64,000 bases of DNA from Chryseobacterium sp. StRB126 (GTDB taxonomy: Bacteria > Bacteroidota > Bacteroidia > Flavobacteriales > Weeksellaceae): assembly GCF_000829375.1 (NCBI RefSeq), contig NZ_AP014624.1, positions 3,906,001 through 3,970,000 on the forward strand. Direction: 5' to 3'. Of this stretch, positions 46,641-55,200 are shown piece after piece. Within the stretch, counting starts at the first letter, position 1. Each line of letters begins with the position of its first letter. Under the pieces are notes generated by a model. It saw nothing but the letters and a program-made list of their open reading frames with translations, did not search any database and was not told the origin of the DNA. The translations under genes and the position numbers were made by a program.

Positions 46641-47051
46641 TTATTTTCCTTTTGCCCATTCCGGAAGCTCTTTCCAGCCTTCACGCGGAGCTGTTCTAAT
46701 ACTGTCTGGTATAGGAATATTGGGATAAATTGTAGAAAAAGATTGGTCTTCCAATGAAAATTGAACCAAATATCTTGCTGGAATTTTAACTTCAGGATCT
46801 AATGCGTAAATATTGGTAGCTTCATAATTTTTGCCATTTACATTATACTTGTATTCTATTCTTTTATAAGATATTACAGGCCAATACATTTTGGTTGCAT
46901 AGGCTATTGTATACCGACCTTCTTTTATAGGAGATTGTTTATAATATACATACCACAATAGTGGTGACACTAATAAGAAATAAAATAAATAGCTCCACTT
47001 GGATCTCTTATCAGTCAAATAATATCGTAACGTCTTTTTTTGTTTTTCCAT
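46641..47051 (-). CDS. Immunity protein G (toxin lost)
   Basis: 136 residues, close paralogue of immunity protein F. The stretch from YTIAYATKMYWPVISYKRIE to ALDPEVKIPARYLVQFSLED is almost the same, while the N-terminal 40 residues (MEKQKKTLRYYLTDKRSKWS) differ. One membrane segment (YLFYFLLVSPLLWYVYY). It starts by overlapping the stop of a toxin remnant of about 30 codons, so it has outlived its toxin. Keeping an immunity gene of this family would protect against siblings that deploy tip F. Confidence 0.8.
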   Translation of the reverse strand: MEKQKKTLRYYLTDKRSKWSYLFYFLLVSPLLWYVYYKQSPIKEGRYTIAYATKMYWPVISYKRIEYKYNVNGKNYEATNIYALDPEVKIPARYLVQFSLEDQSFSTIYPNIPIPDSIRTAPREGWKELPEWAKGK

Positions 47052-47144
47052 TATGGTACATTATTTTGAAGAGTTGCTCTTGTATAATCTGGTGTATTCA
47101 TTAAAACATTAGCAACTGCGGTTCCTGCTGTTTGGCCTAAACTT
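47051..47144 (-). pseudogene. Toxin-tip remnant G
   Basis: Only the last 30 codons of an E/F-type tip survive (LGQTAGTAVANVLMNTPDYT then RATLQNNVP), overlapping the start of the immunity gene by one base. Upstream sequence (47145-47248) has no Rhs homology. Confidence 0.75.
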
Positions 47145-47248
47145 TAAATGATACGTAATTAGTCTAATAATTATGTCTTGAATCAATTAATTGATTGAGA
47201 GCAAATCATAAGTTTAAGTAAACAACGCCTAAATTTTTACAATTTACA

Positions 47249-47659
47249 CTACTTCTCCTTTGCCCATTTAGGTAATTCTTTCCATCCATGTGCTGGAGCT
47301 TTTTTTATACTGTCTGGCACGGATATATTTTGAAAAATTGTAGAAAAAGAATTGTCTTCTAGGGAAACTTGAACCAGATAGAATTTTCCAACTTCTGGTT
47401 TGTACCTACTATCAAATATATCAGTACTTGTGTATTCTTTATTATTAATGGTATAAGAAAACATTATTGTTTTATTAGAAATTACCGGCCAGTATATTTT
47501 ATATACCTGACCAATAGTATAATTACCCTTATCTACTGGAGATTGCTTATAATATATATAGAAAAATAAAGGAGATAATATTAATACTAAAAGCAAATAA
47601 TTCCATTTTGATTGTCTTTTAAAAATATAATAATGTAGTCTTTTTTTTAATTTATTCAT
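47249..47659 (-). CDS. Immunity protein E (predicted)
   Basis: 136 residues from the ATG at 47659 (MNKLKKRLHYYIFKRQSKWN); a longer frame from 47707 overlaps the toxin and is unlikely. Homologous to immunity proteins F and G, with one membrane segment (YLLLVLILSPLFFYIYY), a beta-rich domain and the end GWKELPKWAKEK. More divergent than F and G are from each other, as is its toxin. Start codon lies one base after the toxin stop codon, consistent with coupled translation. Confidence 0.8.
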   Translation of the reverse strand: MNKLKKRLHYYIFKRQSKWNYLLLVLILSPLFFYIYYKQSPVDKGNYTIGQVYKIYWPVISNKTIMFSYTINNKEYTSTDIFDSRYKPEVGKFYLVQVSLEDNSFSTIFQNISVPDSIKKAPAHGWKELPKWAKEK

Positions 47660-47660
47660 A

Positions 47661-48554
47661 TTATGGCATATTATTTTGAATAGTAGCTCTGGTATAGTCA
47701 GGAACATTCATTAATGTATTTGCTACTGTTGCTCCTGCTGTTTGTCCTAAACTTGTTGTAGTTTGCATGTATGTTCCTATAACTGTACTTTTAAATAGTT
47801 GTGAGCTATTAATCTTACTTACAGCAGCTCCCCCAAATGCACTCATCCCTGCTTGAGTTACATATTCTTGGGTACTTACTGTTCCATTCAAAACAAATCT
47901 TTGGCTACTTATAGAAACATTAACTCCAGTAGAAATTACAGCATTACCAATATAGTTCAATCCTAATCCTGCTAATGTTGTTTGTGTTAAATTTACCCTT
48001 TTTATTGCATTTGAAATATCACCACCATTCGTTGAAAAATTTGCTGTGAACTGTACACCAGCATCGGTTAATGCCCTTGTACTTATAGCCCCAACAGTCA
48101 TCTCTCCAGAAAATACAAAACCTCCAGCTCCTCCAGTAGCTAAAAGCAATGGAATACCAATAAATAACCCTTTTTCTACACTTTCTAATTCTTTACATTC
48201 TCTACAGTTATTAATTGCTTCATTTAATCTATTCTTTGATGCCTGGTAACTGCTTAAGCTATGAATTCCCATATAAGAAAGAGAGTTGTCAATTTGTTTA
48301 GCTTTAGAAACCCCAGTTAGCATCACTTCCCCCACATCAATAGGACTTGTTGCTGTTCCTATAGCCTGTGGATTACCAGTACCTGAGCTACCTGGTATTG
48401 GATCACCTTCCAAACCTGTGGGATCTGCAAAGAAAATAGGGTTTTGGTAAGCATACCCATAAGGGTCTAATGTCTTGCCGCTTAAAGGATCGTGCTGCCC
48501 AAAGATTCCCAGTTCTGGTACATAGAACCTGGCTCCTAGATCATAAACTTTTCT
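47661..48554 (-). CDS. Displaced Rhs tip E
   Basis: The open frame runs from 48554, though the first usable start is a TTG at 48413. RHS core (YDLGARFYVPELGIFGQHDP, PYGYAYQNPIFFADPTG), linker GDPIPGSSGTGNPQAIGT, then a tip homologous to F: LSYMGIHSLSSYQASKNRLN, CREC, GLFIGIPLLLATGGAGGF, NLTQTTLAGLGLNYIGNAVI, and PDYTRATIQNNMP at the end. No signal peptide and no strong start, so it is likely silent unless joined to a full Rhs gene. Directly upstream lies immunity gene C. Confidence 0.78.
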   Translation of the reverse strand, partial: RKVYDLGARFYVPELGIFGQHDPLSGKTLDPYGYAYQNPIFFADPTGLEGDPIPGSSGTGNPQAIGTATSPIDVGEVMLTGVSKAKQIDNSLSYMGIHSLSSYQASKNRLNEAINNCRECKELESVEKGLFIGIPLLLATGGAGGFVFSGEMTVGAISTRALTDAGVQFTANFSTNGGDISNAIKRVNLTQTTLAGLGLNYIGNAVISTGVNVSISSQRFVLNGTVSTQEYVTQAGMSAFGGAAVSKINSSQLFKSTVIGTYMQTTTSLGQTAGATVANTLMNVPDYTRATIQNNMP

Positions 48555-48563
48555 TTATATTAT

Positions 48564-48950
48564 TTATGTTACATTATAAAAATAAAAATCTTGTGCAGAA
48601 AAAATATCAATATTATCCATATAATCAAAATATGTATTATATAAATTTTCATCTATTGATAAATATTTATGATAAATAGAATCAACATTTATGAATTGTA
48701 TATAATCATATTTTTCTAGTTCCTTTTTTAATTGTAACAAATATTTATTCTCGATAAAAAACAAAGGATAATTTAAAAATATAAAACCAATTATTTCATT
48801 TTCGACTTGAATCATTGCAATTTTTTCCTCATTAATTTCATAGTTCACAATATATCTTATTGATAAAATTTCAATCATTTCATAAAAGTCACCATGTTTC
48901 CAATTTACATTTAAATTTATTGCTTTCTTTACTAAATTTGTTATATCCAT
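48564..48950 (-). CDS. Immunity protein C (predicted)
   Basis: 128 residues (MDITNLVKKAINLNVNWKHG), soluble and acidic, with IGFIFLNYPLFFIENKYLLQ in the middle. No family recognised. It starts 12 bp after the stop of tip C and is therefore the probable cognate cytoplasmic immunity protein. It is unrelated to the membrane immunity proteins nearby, in keeping with an unrelated toxin. Confidence 0.7.
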   Translation of the reverse strand: MDITNLVKKAINLNVNWKHGDFYEMIEILSIRYIVNYEINEEKIAMIQVENEIIGFIFLNYPLFFIENKYLLQLKKELEKYDYIQFINVDSIYHKYLSIDENLYNTYFDYMDNIDIFSAQDFYFYNVT

Positions 48951-48962
48951 AAAGTTTAATTA

Positions 48963-50084
48963 TTATTTAGGAGTGCCTGGCGCTCCATGTATTATGTTTT
49001 TAGAATTTCTATAAACATTTATAAAATTTGTTGGCTGTCCATTACTTAATGTTCCAATATTAGAATTTAAAACAGGAACTTTAGCTTTAGTACCTGCATT
49101 GTATATCCAAAGATTATTTTTTTCCGCATATTGAGCTGCCTTTAATACAGCTTCGTCTGCATTTATAGTGGGATAAAAAATGCTTTTACCTCCGATTCCT
49201 AAATTCATTTTGTGCTTTAACATACCTTCTTTAGAAACTGTAAATACTCCATCAGTTAAATTTCCATGTTTATTTATTGTAAATGCAGATTTTTCGGCTA
49301 TTAACTCAGCTTTTAAAATTGAAGACTCAGCTTTTACAATTCCAACTTCTGCTTTAGCAACACTTGGTGATCTTGTTATCAATGCTGCCAATAAAGTTAC
49401 ACCCATAGCAGCATATCTATTTTCAGGCTTTATATTATTTGCAATTGCGATACCTATCACATCCCACATACTATCCATCATCTGAGCAGAACCATTATGT
49501 AAAATAGGTTGTTGAATCCTACGCAGCGCTTCTGCCTCTGATGGAAGTACTGGCGGCGTTAGCCCTGATGAAGCTCCGTTTCCACTGTAGCAAAGTGTAC
49601 AGTTATTAGGTAAGATTGATCCAGGGTTATTAGCCATTACCTTAATTGGAGCATTCAATACAATTTCACCCACATCAATAGGACTAGCTGCTGTTCCTAT
49701 AGCCTGTGGATTACCAGTACCTGAGCTGCCTGGTACTGGATCACCTTCCAAACCGGTGGGATCTGAAAAGAAAATAGGGTTTTGGTAAGCATACCCGTAA
49801 GGGTCTAATGTCTTGCTGCTTAAAGGATCGTGCTGCCCAAAGATTCCCAATTCAGGTACATAGAACCTGGCTCCTAGATCATAGAATCCGTTTTCCTGTA
49901 ATTCCTGGCCTAAGAATTTATAATTATAATTAGTCTCTAAAAGAGAACCGCTATTGTAATCTTCATGTTTAAATCCGAAAGGATAGTAATTGCTTTCTCC
50001 CAGAAGCGCAATTCCTCCTCCATCAGTTTTACTATAATTGAGTCTTACATTTCCCAGAAAGCCTTTATAATTGCAGCCTAAAGA
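48963..50084 (-). CDS. Displaced Rhs tip C (unrecognised soluble toxin domain)
   Basis: The frame is open from 50084; the first start is a TTG at 49850. RHS core (GCNYKGFLGNVRLNYSKTDG, SNYYPFGFKHEDYNSGSLLE, LGARFYVPELGIFGQHDPLS), then the linker (GDPVPGSSGTGNPQAIGT) and a tip of about 230 residues. Its C-terminal part has MLKHKMNLGIGGKSIFYPTI, ADEAVLKAAQYAEKNNLWIY and YRNSKNIIHGAPGTPK. This resembles compact polymorphic-toxin nuclease domains in size and composition, but I cannot assign the family. A helical segment with Lys/Glu repeats (VAKAEVGIVKAESSILKAEL) precedes it. Confidence 0.72.
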   Translation of the reverse strand, partial: SLGCNYKGFLGNVRLNYSKTDGGGIALLGESNYYPFGFKHEDYNSGSLLETNYNYKFLGQELQENGFYDLGARFYVPELGIFGQHDPLSSKTLDPYGYAYQNPIFFSDPTGLEGDPVPGSSGTGNPQAIGTAASPIDVGEIVLNAPIKVMANNPGSILPNNCTLCYSGNGASSGLTPPVLPSEAEALRRIQQPILHNGSAQMMDSMWDVIGIAIANNIKPENRYAAMGVTLLAALITRSPSVAKAEVGIVKAESSILKAELIAEKSAFTINKHGNLTDGVFTVSKEGMLKHKMNLGIGGKSIFYPTINADEAVLKAAQYAEKNNLWIYNAGTKAKVPVLNSNIGTLSNGQPTNFINVYRNSKNIIHGAPGTPK

Positions 50085-50100
50085 TTATTTATCGATGGTA

Positions 50101-50128
50101 TAAGCCATTACAAAAATGTAATGGCTTA
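50101..50128 (-). terminator. Terminator after immunity gene B
   Basis: Perfect 12-bp stem TAAGCCATTACA and TGTAATGGCTTA, loop AAAA, identical in sequence and flanks to 43309-43336. Confidence 0.75.
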
Positions 50129-50149
50129 TTAGGTTACAAATCTGTATTT

Positions 50150-50650
50150 CTATTTTTTATTATCCTCCCCATATATTTTCTTCAAATTTTCAATTTGCTG
50201 GGCTTTCTGTAAAGAATCTTCTCTTCTTTCTTTTGTAACAACTTCCGGAGCATAGGGGCCAATTTGATTTTTTCTTGCACGCTGGTCCATAAAATATACT
50301 GAATATATCAAGTTGAAAATTATACCTCCAATACCTATCCAAACAATTAATCTATATTTATTATTTTTCGTTTCTGGAAGTTTATCAAATTCTTGTATAT
50401 AATTCTTATAGTTGTTATTATGCTTAAAAATGAAATAGTTAAATAAGATTATAACAATTACAGAGACTATATAAGCGCCTTTTCCAAGATCAATATCAAA
50501 ATAATATATTAATGAAAAAAAAGTAATTATCCCTAAAAAATCAATTGATACATCAGCAACAAAATTGTAGGAGAAAAGTGTGGGAGATTTTTCCGCATTT
50601 TTATATAGCGTATAATATATATAATTATATATCGTTTTTATTTTTTTCAT
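50150..50650 (-). CDS. Membrane immunity protein B (predicted)
   Basis: 166 residues with about three membrane segments (FLGIITFFSLIYYFDIDLG, AYIVSVIVIILFNYFIF, LIVWIGIGGIIFNLIYSVYF). The C-terminus (GPYAPEVVTKERREDSLQKA) is nearly the same as in immunity protein D, whereas the membrane domain has diverged. It begins 3 bp after the stop of tip B, which is homologous to tip D, so toxin and immunity protein have been duplicated and have diverged together. Confidence 0.78.
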   Translation of the reverse strand: MKKIKTIYNYIYYTLYKNAEKSPTLFSYNFVADVSIDFLGIITFFSLIYYFDIDLGKGAYIVSVIVIILFNYFIFKHNNNYKNYIQEFDKLPETKNNKYRLIVWIGIGGIIFNLIYSVYFMDQRARKNQIGPYAPEVVTKERREDSLQKAQQIENLKKIYGEDNKK

Positions 50651-50653
50651 TAT

Positions 50654-51694
50654 TTAAAATTTTATAGCAGAATTACTAAAAAATGGATGTCCTGTCGTCT
50701 GTTGTTCATATTTTTCAATTTTGTCAGCGGTTTCAGATGCACCAACCCATCCTCCTGGGTAATAATTATCAACACCAAAATAAACAGTACTGATGATGGC
50801 ACCAGGTATTCCTCCTTTTAGTCCCACATATCCCATAATAGTATTAAAACCTGCCTTACCAGGATGAACAGCATTGGGAGAAGTTGGATCTTGATAATAA
50901 GTTTTTACGCCCCAAGCGTCCATTCCAACTCCAAGTCCAAAACTAGCCTTACCTGCAAGATTACCAATTTTACTCAATCCCATAGTTCTAGTATATTGAT
51001 TTTTAATAAAAACATTTCCATTAGCATTAGGACGATATAACTTAAGAGAAGATCCATAAGTCGTGACTCTTACTTGACCAGATAAATTTTCTACACTTGC
51101 TGCTGCTGTTGCAATTCCCCAGTTTGCACGTCCTCCAAAGCCATACCATTCAATAGTGTTATCTGGTCTGTAAGGATAAAAATCCTTATAAGACCTCCTG
51201 ATCTCCGGTATATTGGGTGTTGAAGTATCCTGCAATCTTGGCGCAGAAACCCCTCCTCCATTACATACTAACCAGTTAGAAGGCATTATAGATAGCGTAT
51301 TGGAAGCCACTGCTTTTACAGAAGCATTCAATATCACTTCCCCAACATCAATAGGGCTTGTTGCTGTTCCTATAGCCTGTGGATTACCAGTACCTGAGCT
51401 ACCTGGTATAGGATCACCTTCTAATCCTGTAGGATCTGTAAAGAAGACAGGGTTTTGGTAAGCATATCCATATGGGTCTAATGTCTTGCCGCTTAAAGGA
51501 TCGTGCTGCCCAAAGATACCCAGATCCGGCATATAGAAACGGGCATTCATATCATAAAACCCTGTTTCCTGTAATTCCTGCCACAGGAATTTATATTGAT
51601 ATGCATTCTGGCTTGTAGCCGTAAAATCATGCAGCAATCCAAAAGGATAATAATTATTAGCATTTACAACTTCAAGAACATATTCTTTTTCTAA
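50654..51694 (-). CDS. Displaced Rhs tip B
   Basis: Open from 51694 with a TTG start at 51637. RHS core as in tip D, with one odd change (KFLWQELQE for KFLGQELQE), linker GDPIPGSSGTGNPQAIGT, then a tip: EWYGFGGRANWGIATAAASV, SFGLGVGMDAWGVKTYY, NAVHPGKAGFNTIMGYVG and STVYFGVDNYYPGGWVG. Conserved with tip D are HPGKA and YFGVDNYY. No catalytic motif recognised. The Gly-rich hydrophobic stretches and the membrane-bound immunity protein suggest membrane action (inference). The 5' end is broken within unrelated sequence near 51697. Confidence 0.78.
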   Translation of the reverse strand, partial: LEKEYVLEVVNANNYYPFGLLHDFTATSQNAYQYKFLWQELQETGFYDMNARFYMPDLGIFGQHDPLSGKTLDPYGYAYQNPVFFTDPTGLEGDPIPGSSGTGNPQAIGTATSPIDVGEVILNASVKAVASNTLSIMPSNWLVCNGGGVSAPRLQDTSTPNIPEIRRSYKDFYPYRPDNTIEWYGFGGRANWGIATAAASVENLSGQVRVTTYGSSLKLYRPNANGNVFIKNQYTRTMGLSKIGNLAGKASFGLGVGMDAWGVKTYYQDPTSPNAVHPGKAGFNTIMGYVGLKGGIPGAIISTVYFGVDNYYPGGWVGASETADKIEKYEQQTTGHPFFSNSAIKF

Positions 51695-51703
51695 CTAAAC
51701 TTT

Positions 51704-51738
51704 TTAAAAATTAAGGTATTGAAATCAATACCTTAATT
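51704..51738 (-). terminator. Terminator after immunity gene A
   Basis: Perfect 14-bp stem AATTAAGGTATTGA (51709-51722) and TCAATACCTTAATT (51725-51738), with a T run behind it on the minus strand. It ends the transcript of the intact Rhs operon. Confidence 0.8.
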
Positions 51739-51816
51739 AAATATTCTCAATTTTGAAAATATAAAAGTATAAGCTTTTGTTTCAAGAATGTAGTAACTCT
51801 AAGAAATCACTTTCTT

Positions 51817-52164
51817 TTAAAATAATGAATTTCCTTCTTCAATTTCTCCTTCTAAATATCCAATAATTCTTTCCCAACTTTTACTCAGATAAAACATTCC
51901 ATAGTACTTTTCACCTGAAATACTTACAAATCTTAGATAATCATCTGAACAATTTTCAAGGTTTGAAATCAATTTTTCTATTTGCTGAACTAATTTATCA
52001 TTACTATTTCTTTTAGCATTCAAAGCTCTAATCTTATATATACCTATAAGGTTTTCTCTTATAAAATTATTACTGTTGCTTATTTTGATCTTATAATGCT
52101 CAATATTATTAAGAAATTTTCTTTCTTGCTTTATTAAATCAAAAGCATCTTCAATTGTTAACAT
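51817..52164 (-). CDS. Immunity protein A (predicted, partner of the intact Rhs toxin)
   Basis: 115 residues from the ATG at 52164 (MLTIEDAFDLIKQERKFLNN). The longer frame from 52308 overlaps the toxin and is rejected. Mostly helical, with a coiled segment (NDKLVQQIEKLISNLENCSD) and the C-terminal YYGMFYLSKSWERIIGYLEG. No family recognised. It follows the full-length Rhs gene by 78 bp and precedes a strong terminator, which makes it the likely cytoplasmic immunity protein against the ART-like tip. Confidence 0.7.
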   Translation of the reverse strand: MLTIEDAFDLIKQERKFLNNIEHYKIKISNSNNFIRENLIGIYKIRALNAKRNSNDKLVQQIEKLISNLENCSDDYLRFVSISGEKYYGMFYLSKSWERIIGYLEGEIEEGNSLF

Positions 52165-52241
52165 ATTATTATAGACAAATATTAATAAAAAATACAAAAT
52201 TTCATTGTAATTGTTTGAATTATTTTCACATATAAAAATAA

Positions 52242-55200
52242 TTATTGTCCTGCCCGAGGTAAAACATACTCTACTTTTGCACCATATGTAACTCCAGGAA
52301 CAAGCCACTCTGCTTCTCCTAAAGTAAAAGGATTTGGGCTGGCTTCACTAAGGTGAAAATTCTTCGACATTATAATTCCTGGTATTGCCTTTCCAAAAGC
52401 GACACCTGTAGCAAAATTTCTGGCCACTTCCTTAGAAGAGCTCCAACTTGTCCAAATACTATAATTATCTCCGCCAGCATGCGCTTCCATATCTCTATGT
52501 GGCCCCCATGTAGTAGCAACCTGTCTAAACCCATTAGGTATAGCAATTCCTTGAATTGCTTCAAAATACATAGTCCCTTTAGCCGCTGAAGATACTCCAC
52601 GATATAAAGTAATTGTTGGTTCTTTCTTTGGTGTATCTCCTTTAAGAATTAAAGGTAGGGACCATAAACCAGCTCTTAAACCACCTGCTAATTCTGCTAA
52701 TATACTTCTAACTGCAGTTCCAGTCCCTGTCGAAACACCTGCAGAGGGTATAGGCAATACTATTCCAGCCATTGCTGCATCATTACACTCTCTACAAGCC
52801 TTTTCTAGGTTTGGAGGTCCTGGAATATTAAGTTGTTGTCTAAGATTTTGCCCCTGACCTATCATGCAGTATGAGCAGGTTGCCAAATTATTATTAGATA
52901 CAGCTCTAATTGAAGGATTAAGAACAATTTCTCCTACATCAATAGGGCTTATTGCTGTTCCTATAGCCTGTGGATTACCAGTACCTGAGCTACCTGGCAC
53001 TGGATCACCTTCCAAGCCGGTGGGATCTGAAAAGAAGATAGGGTTTTGATAAGCATATCCATATGGGTCTAATGTCTTCCCGCTTAAAGGATCGTGCTGC
53101 CCAAATATACCCAGATCCGGCATATAGAAACGGGCATTCATATCATAAAACCCTGTTTCCTGTAATTCCTGACCCAGGAATTTATATTGATAAGCATTCT
53201 GGCTTGTAGCCGTATAATCATGCAGCAATCCAAAAGGATAATAATTATTGACTTCCACAATTTCCCCAGGTTTCCAAATATCTATACAATTAGGAATATC
53301 CCATGGATCTGAGGAAACATCGTCACATTGTCTCTGAAAATATTGTCTTGGCTGGATAAATCCATCTTTATTGGTATCCGTATAGCTTAGTCTCACATTC
53401 CCCAAATGATCTGTATAATTATAGATGTATAATTTATTAAGTACATCATAATATCCCTCAGACGTAGGAATAATTCTTAGCTTGAGTACAGCTACTTCGG
53501 AAGGATCAGGTTCAACAACAAGTCCCCCTCCTGATAAATTCTCTTCTGAAGGTCTTGTTGACTTATATTGAAATCCATCCAGATAATCTGTTTCTAAATC
53601 TCCAAAGAGCTTCTTTATTTTTACACCATCCGCTCTGTAGGTATAATCTGTCACCTTAGCATTCTGAACAATCTGCTTAGGTAAATTTAAATAATTATAT
53701 TGAATTGATGAAATCCCTTTATCAGGATGACTGGTCATATTTCCATTTCCAGATATATTTCCATTATCATAAACTATATTGCCAGGATTTGCTGTGTAAG
53801 GATAACCTGAATAATTCATTTGCTGATCTGTCACACGGATCAGTTTGTTACCTATATAATCATACTTTAGATCATCAATAGCCAATGCTGTATTGCTTCC
53901 CATCAGCATACCTGCAGATCTTTTAAGCCTTGTAATATTCCCATTCAGGTCATATTCTAATTTTTCAAAATATTCTTTAGAAAATTCATTTCCTGCTTTT
54001 TGATAAAACCCGGCAGAAAGCCTGTTGAGCGAGTCATATACATAACCATAGGTTTTAAGAGGCTCATTGCTTTCTGTAAGCGTTTTCCAGGATACTTCAG
54101 CAATATTTCCATTGTACTTAGGTTTTACTTTTTGATCTGAATAATCATTATTTGGAACTTGCTGCCCTTCTACTTTATTATAATTGATCTTATAACCAAA
54201 CAGATCATTTCCTAAGTTTGACGGATCATTAATCATGGTCATCCAGCCTCTGATATTGTATTTATAGTCAATTTGCTGAAGTGAAGAGCCTAAAGAAGTT
54301 CCACCCACTTTTTTAGATTCCAGCTGGGAAAGTTCATTGTACTTATTCTGGGTAAGGATTTCTATTGGGTTAGCATCCACCTGATGCTTATGTACAAGCA
54401 GCCTGTTTTGGTTATCATAGTCAAAGGTTTCTGTAATGATCTTTTCTACATCACTGGCAATCCTCTTATGGTATGTTTTAACCTGCTTGGCTAAACCTGT
54501 AAAATCAAGTTCTGTTTCTGTCTTGGTATACCCACCCAAATGATTGATGGAATGAGTTCCAATGGGTCTTCCCTGTGTATCATACCAGAAATAATCTTTA
54601 GTCCAGCCGGAATCTTCTATATTCCTTACATAGCTGGCTGTAGGAAGCCCGTTACTACTTCTGCTTGTGGTTACTCCATTAACCGTCATAGTTGTTGGAG
54701 ATGGGACAAGAGTGTTCTGTCCTAAGATATTATCTGGCCTTGTAGGAACATTAATACCCGGTGGATAAGAATCATAATAATTAACAGAAAGGATAGTCAT
54801 ACTTCCTGTAGGAAAGGCACTTTTTGTATAATAAATATTTTCCCCGTTCTGTACAATAGGGCTCCTGTCTGATCTGCTTTCAATATTCTGGGATGTCATA
54901 CTGTTCAGGGCATTCTGCATGACCTGTCTTGTCGCCGTATTGGCAAAGAATCCCGTATATACCACCCTGTTAAACAGATCGTATTTGGTAAACATCCAGC
55001 CTTTACCTCCAAAATTATTGGTGGTTGTTCTCAGGTTAGCGTCTTGGATCAATACCAATCTGTCCTGCTGGTCGTACACCATATATTCCCAGCCTTTCCC
55101 TGGAAATTTCTTCTCTACCAGCCTGTCCTGATTGTCATAGCGGTACTGATAGCATAAATTATCCAGCACTTCCGCAGGTATTGTATTTCCTCCTGCTGTT

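Noticed and set aside
43078..51694. Independent full Rhs genes
   Set aside because: All copies except the one at 52242 lack the signal peptide, the N-terminal domain and the YD repeats, so they are tips only.
52164..52308. Longer immunity protein A overlapping the Rhs toxin gene
   Set aside because: The extra 48 residues are a shadow of the toxin C-terminus; the ATG at 52164 follows the toxin stop.
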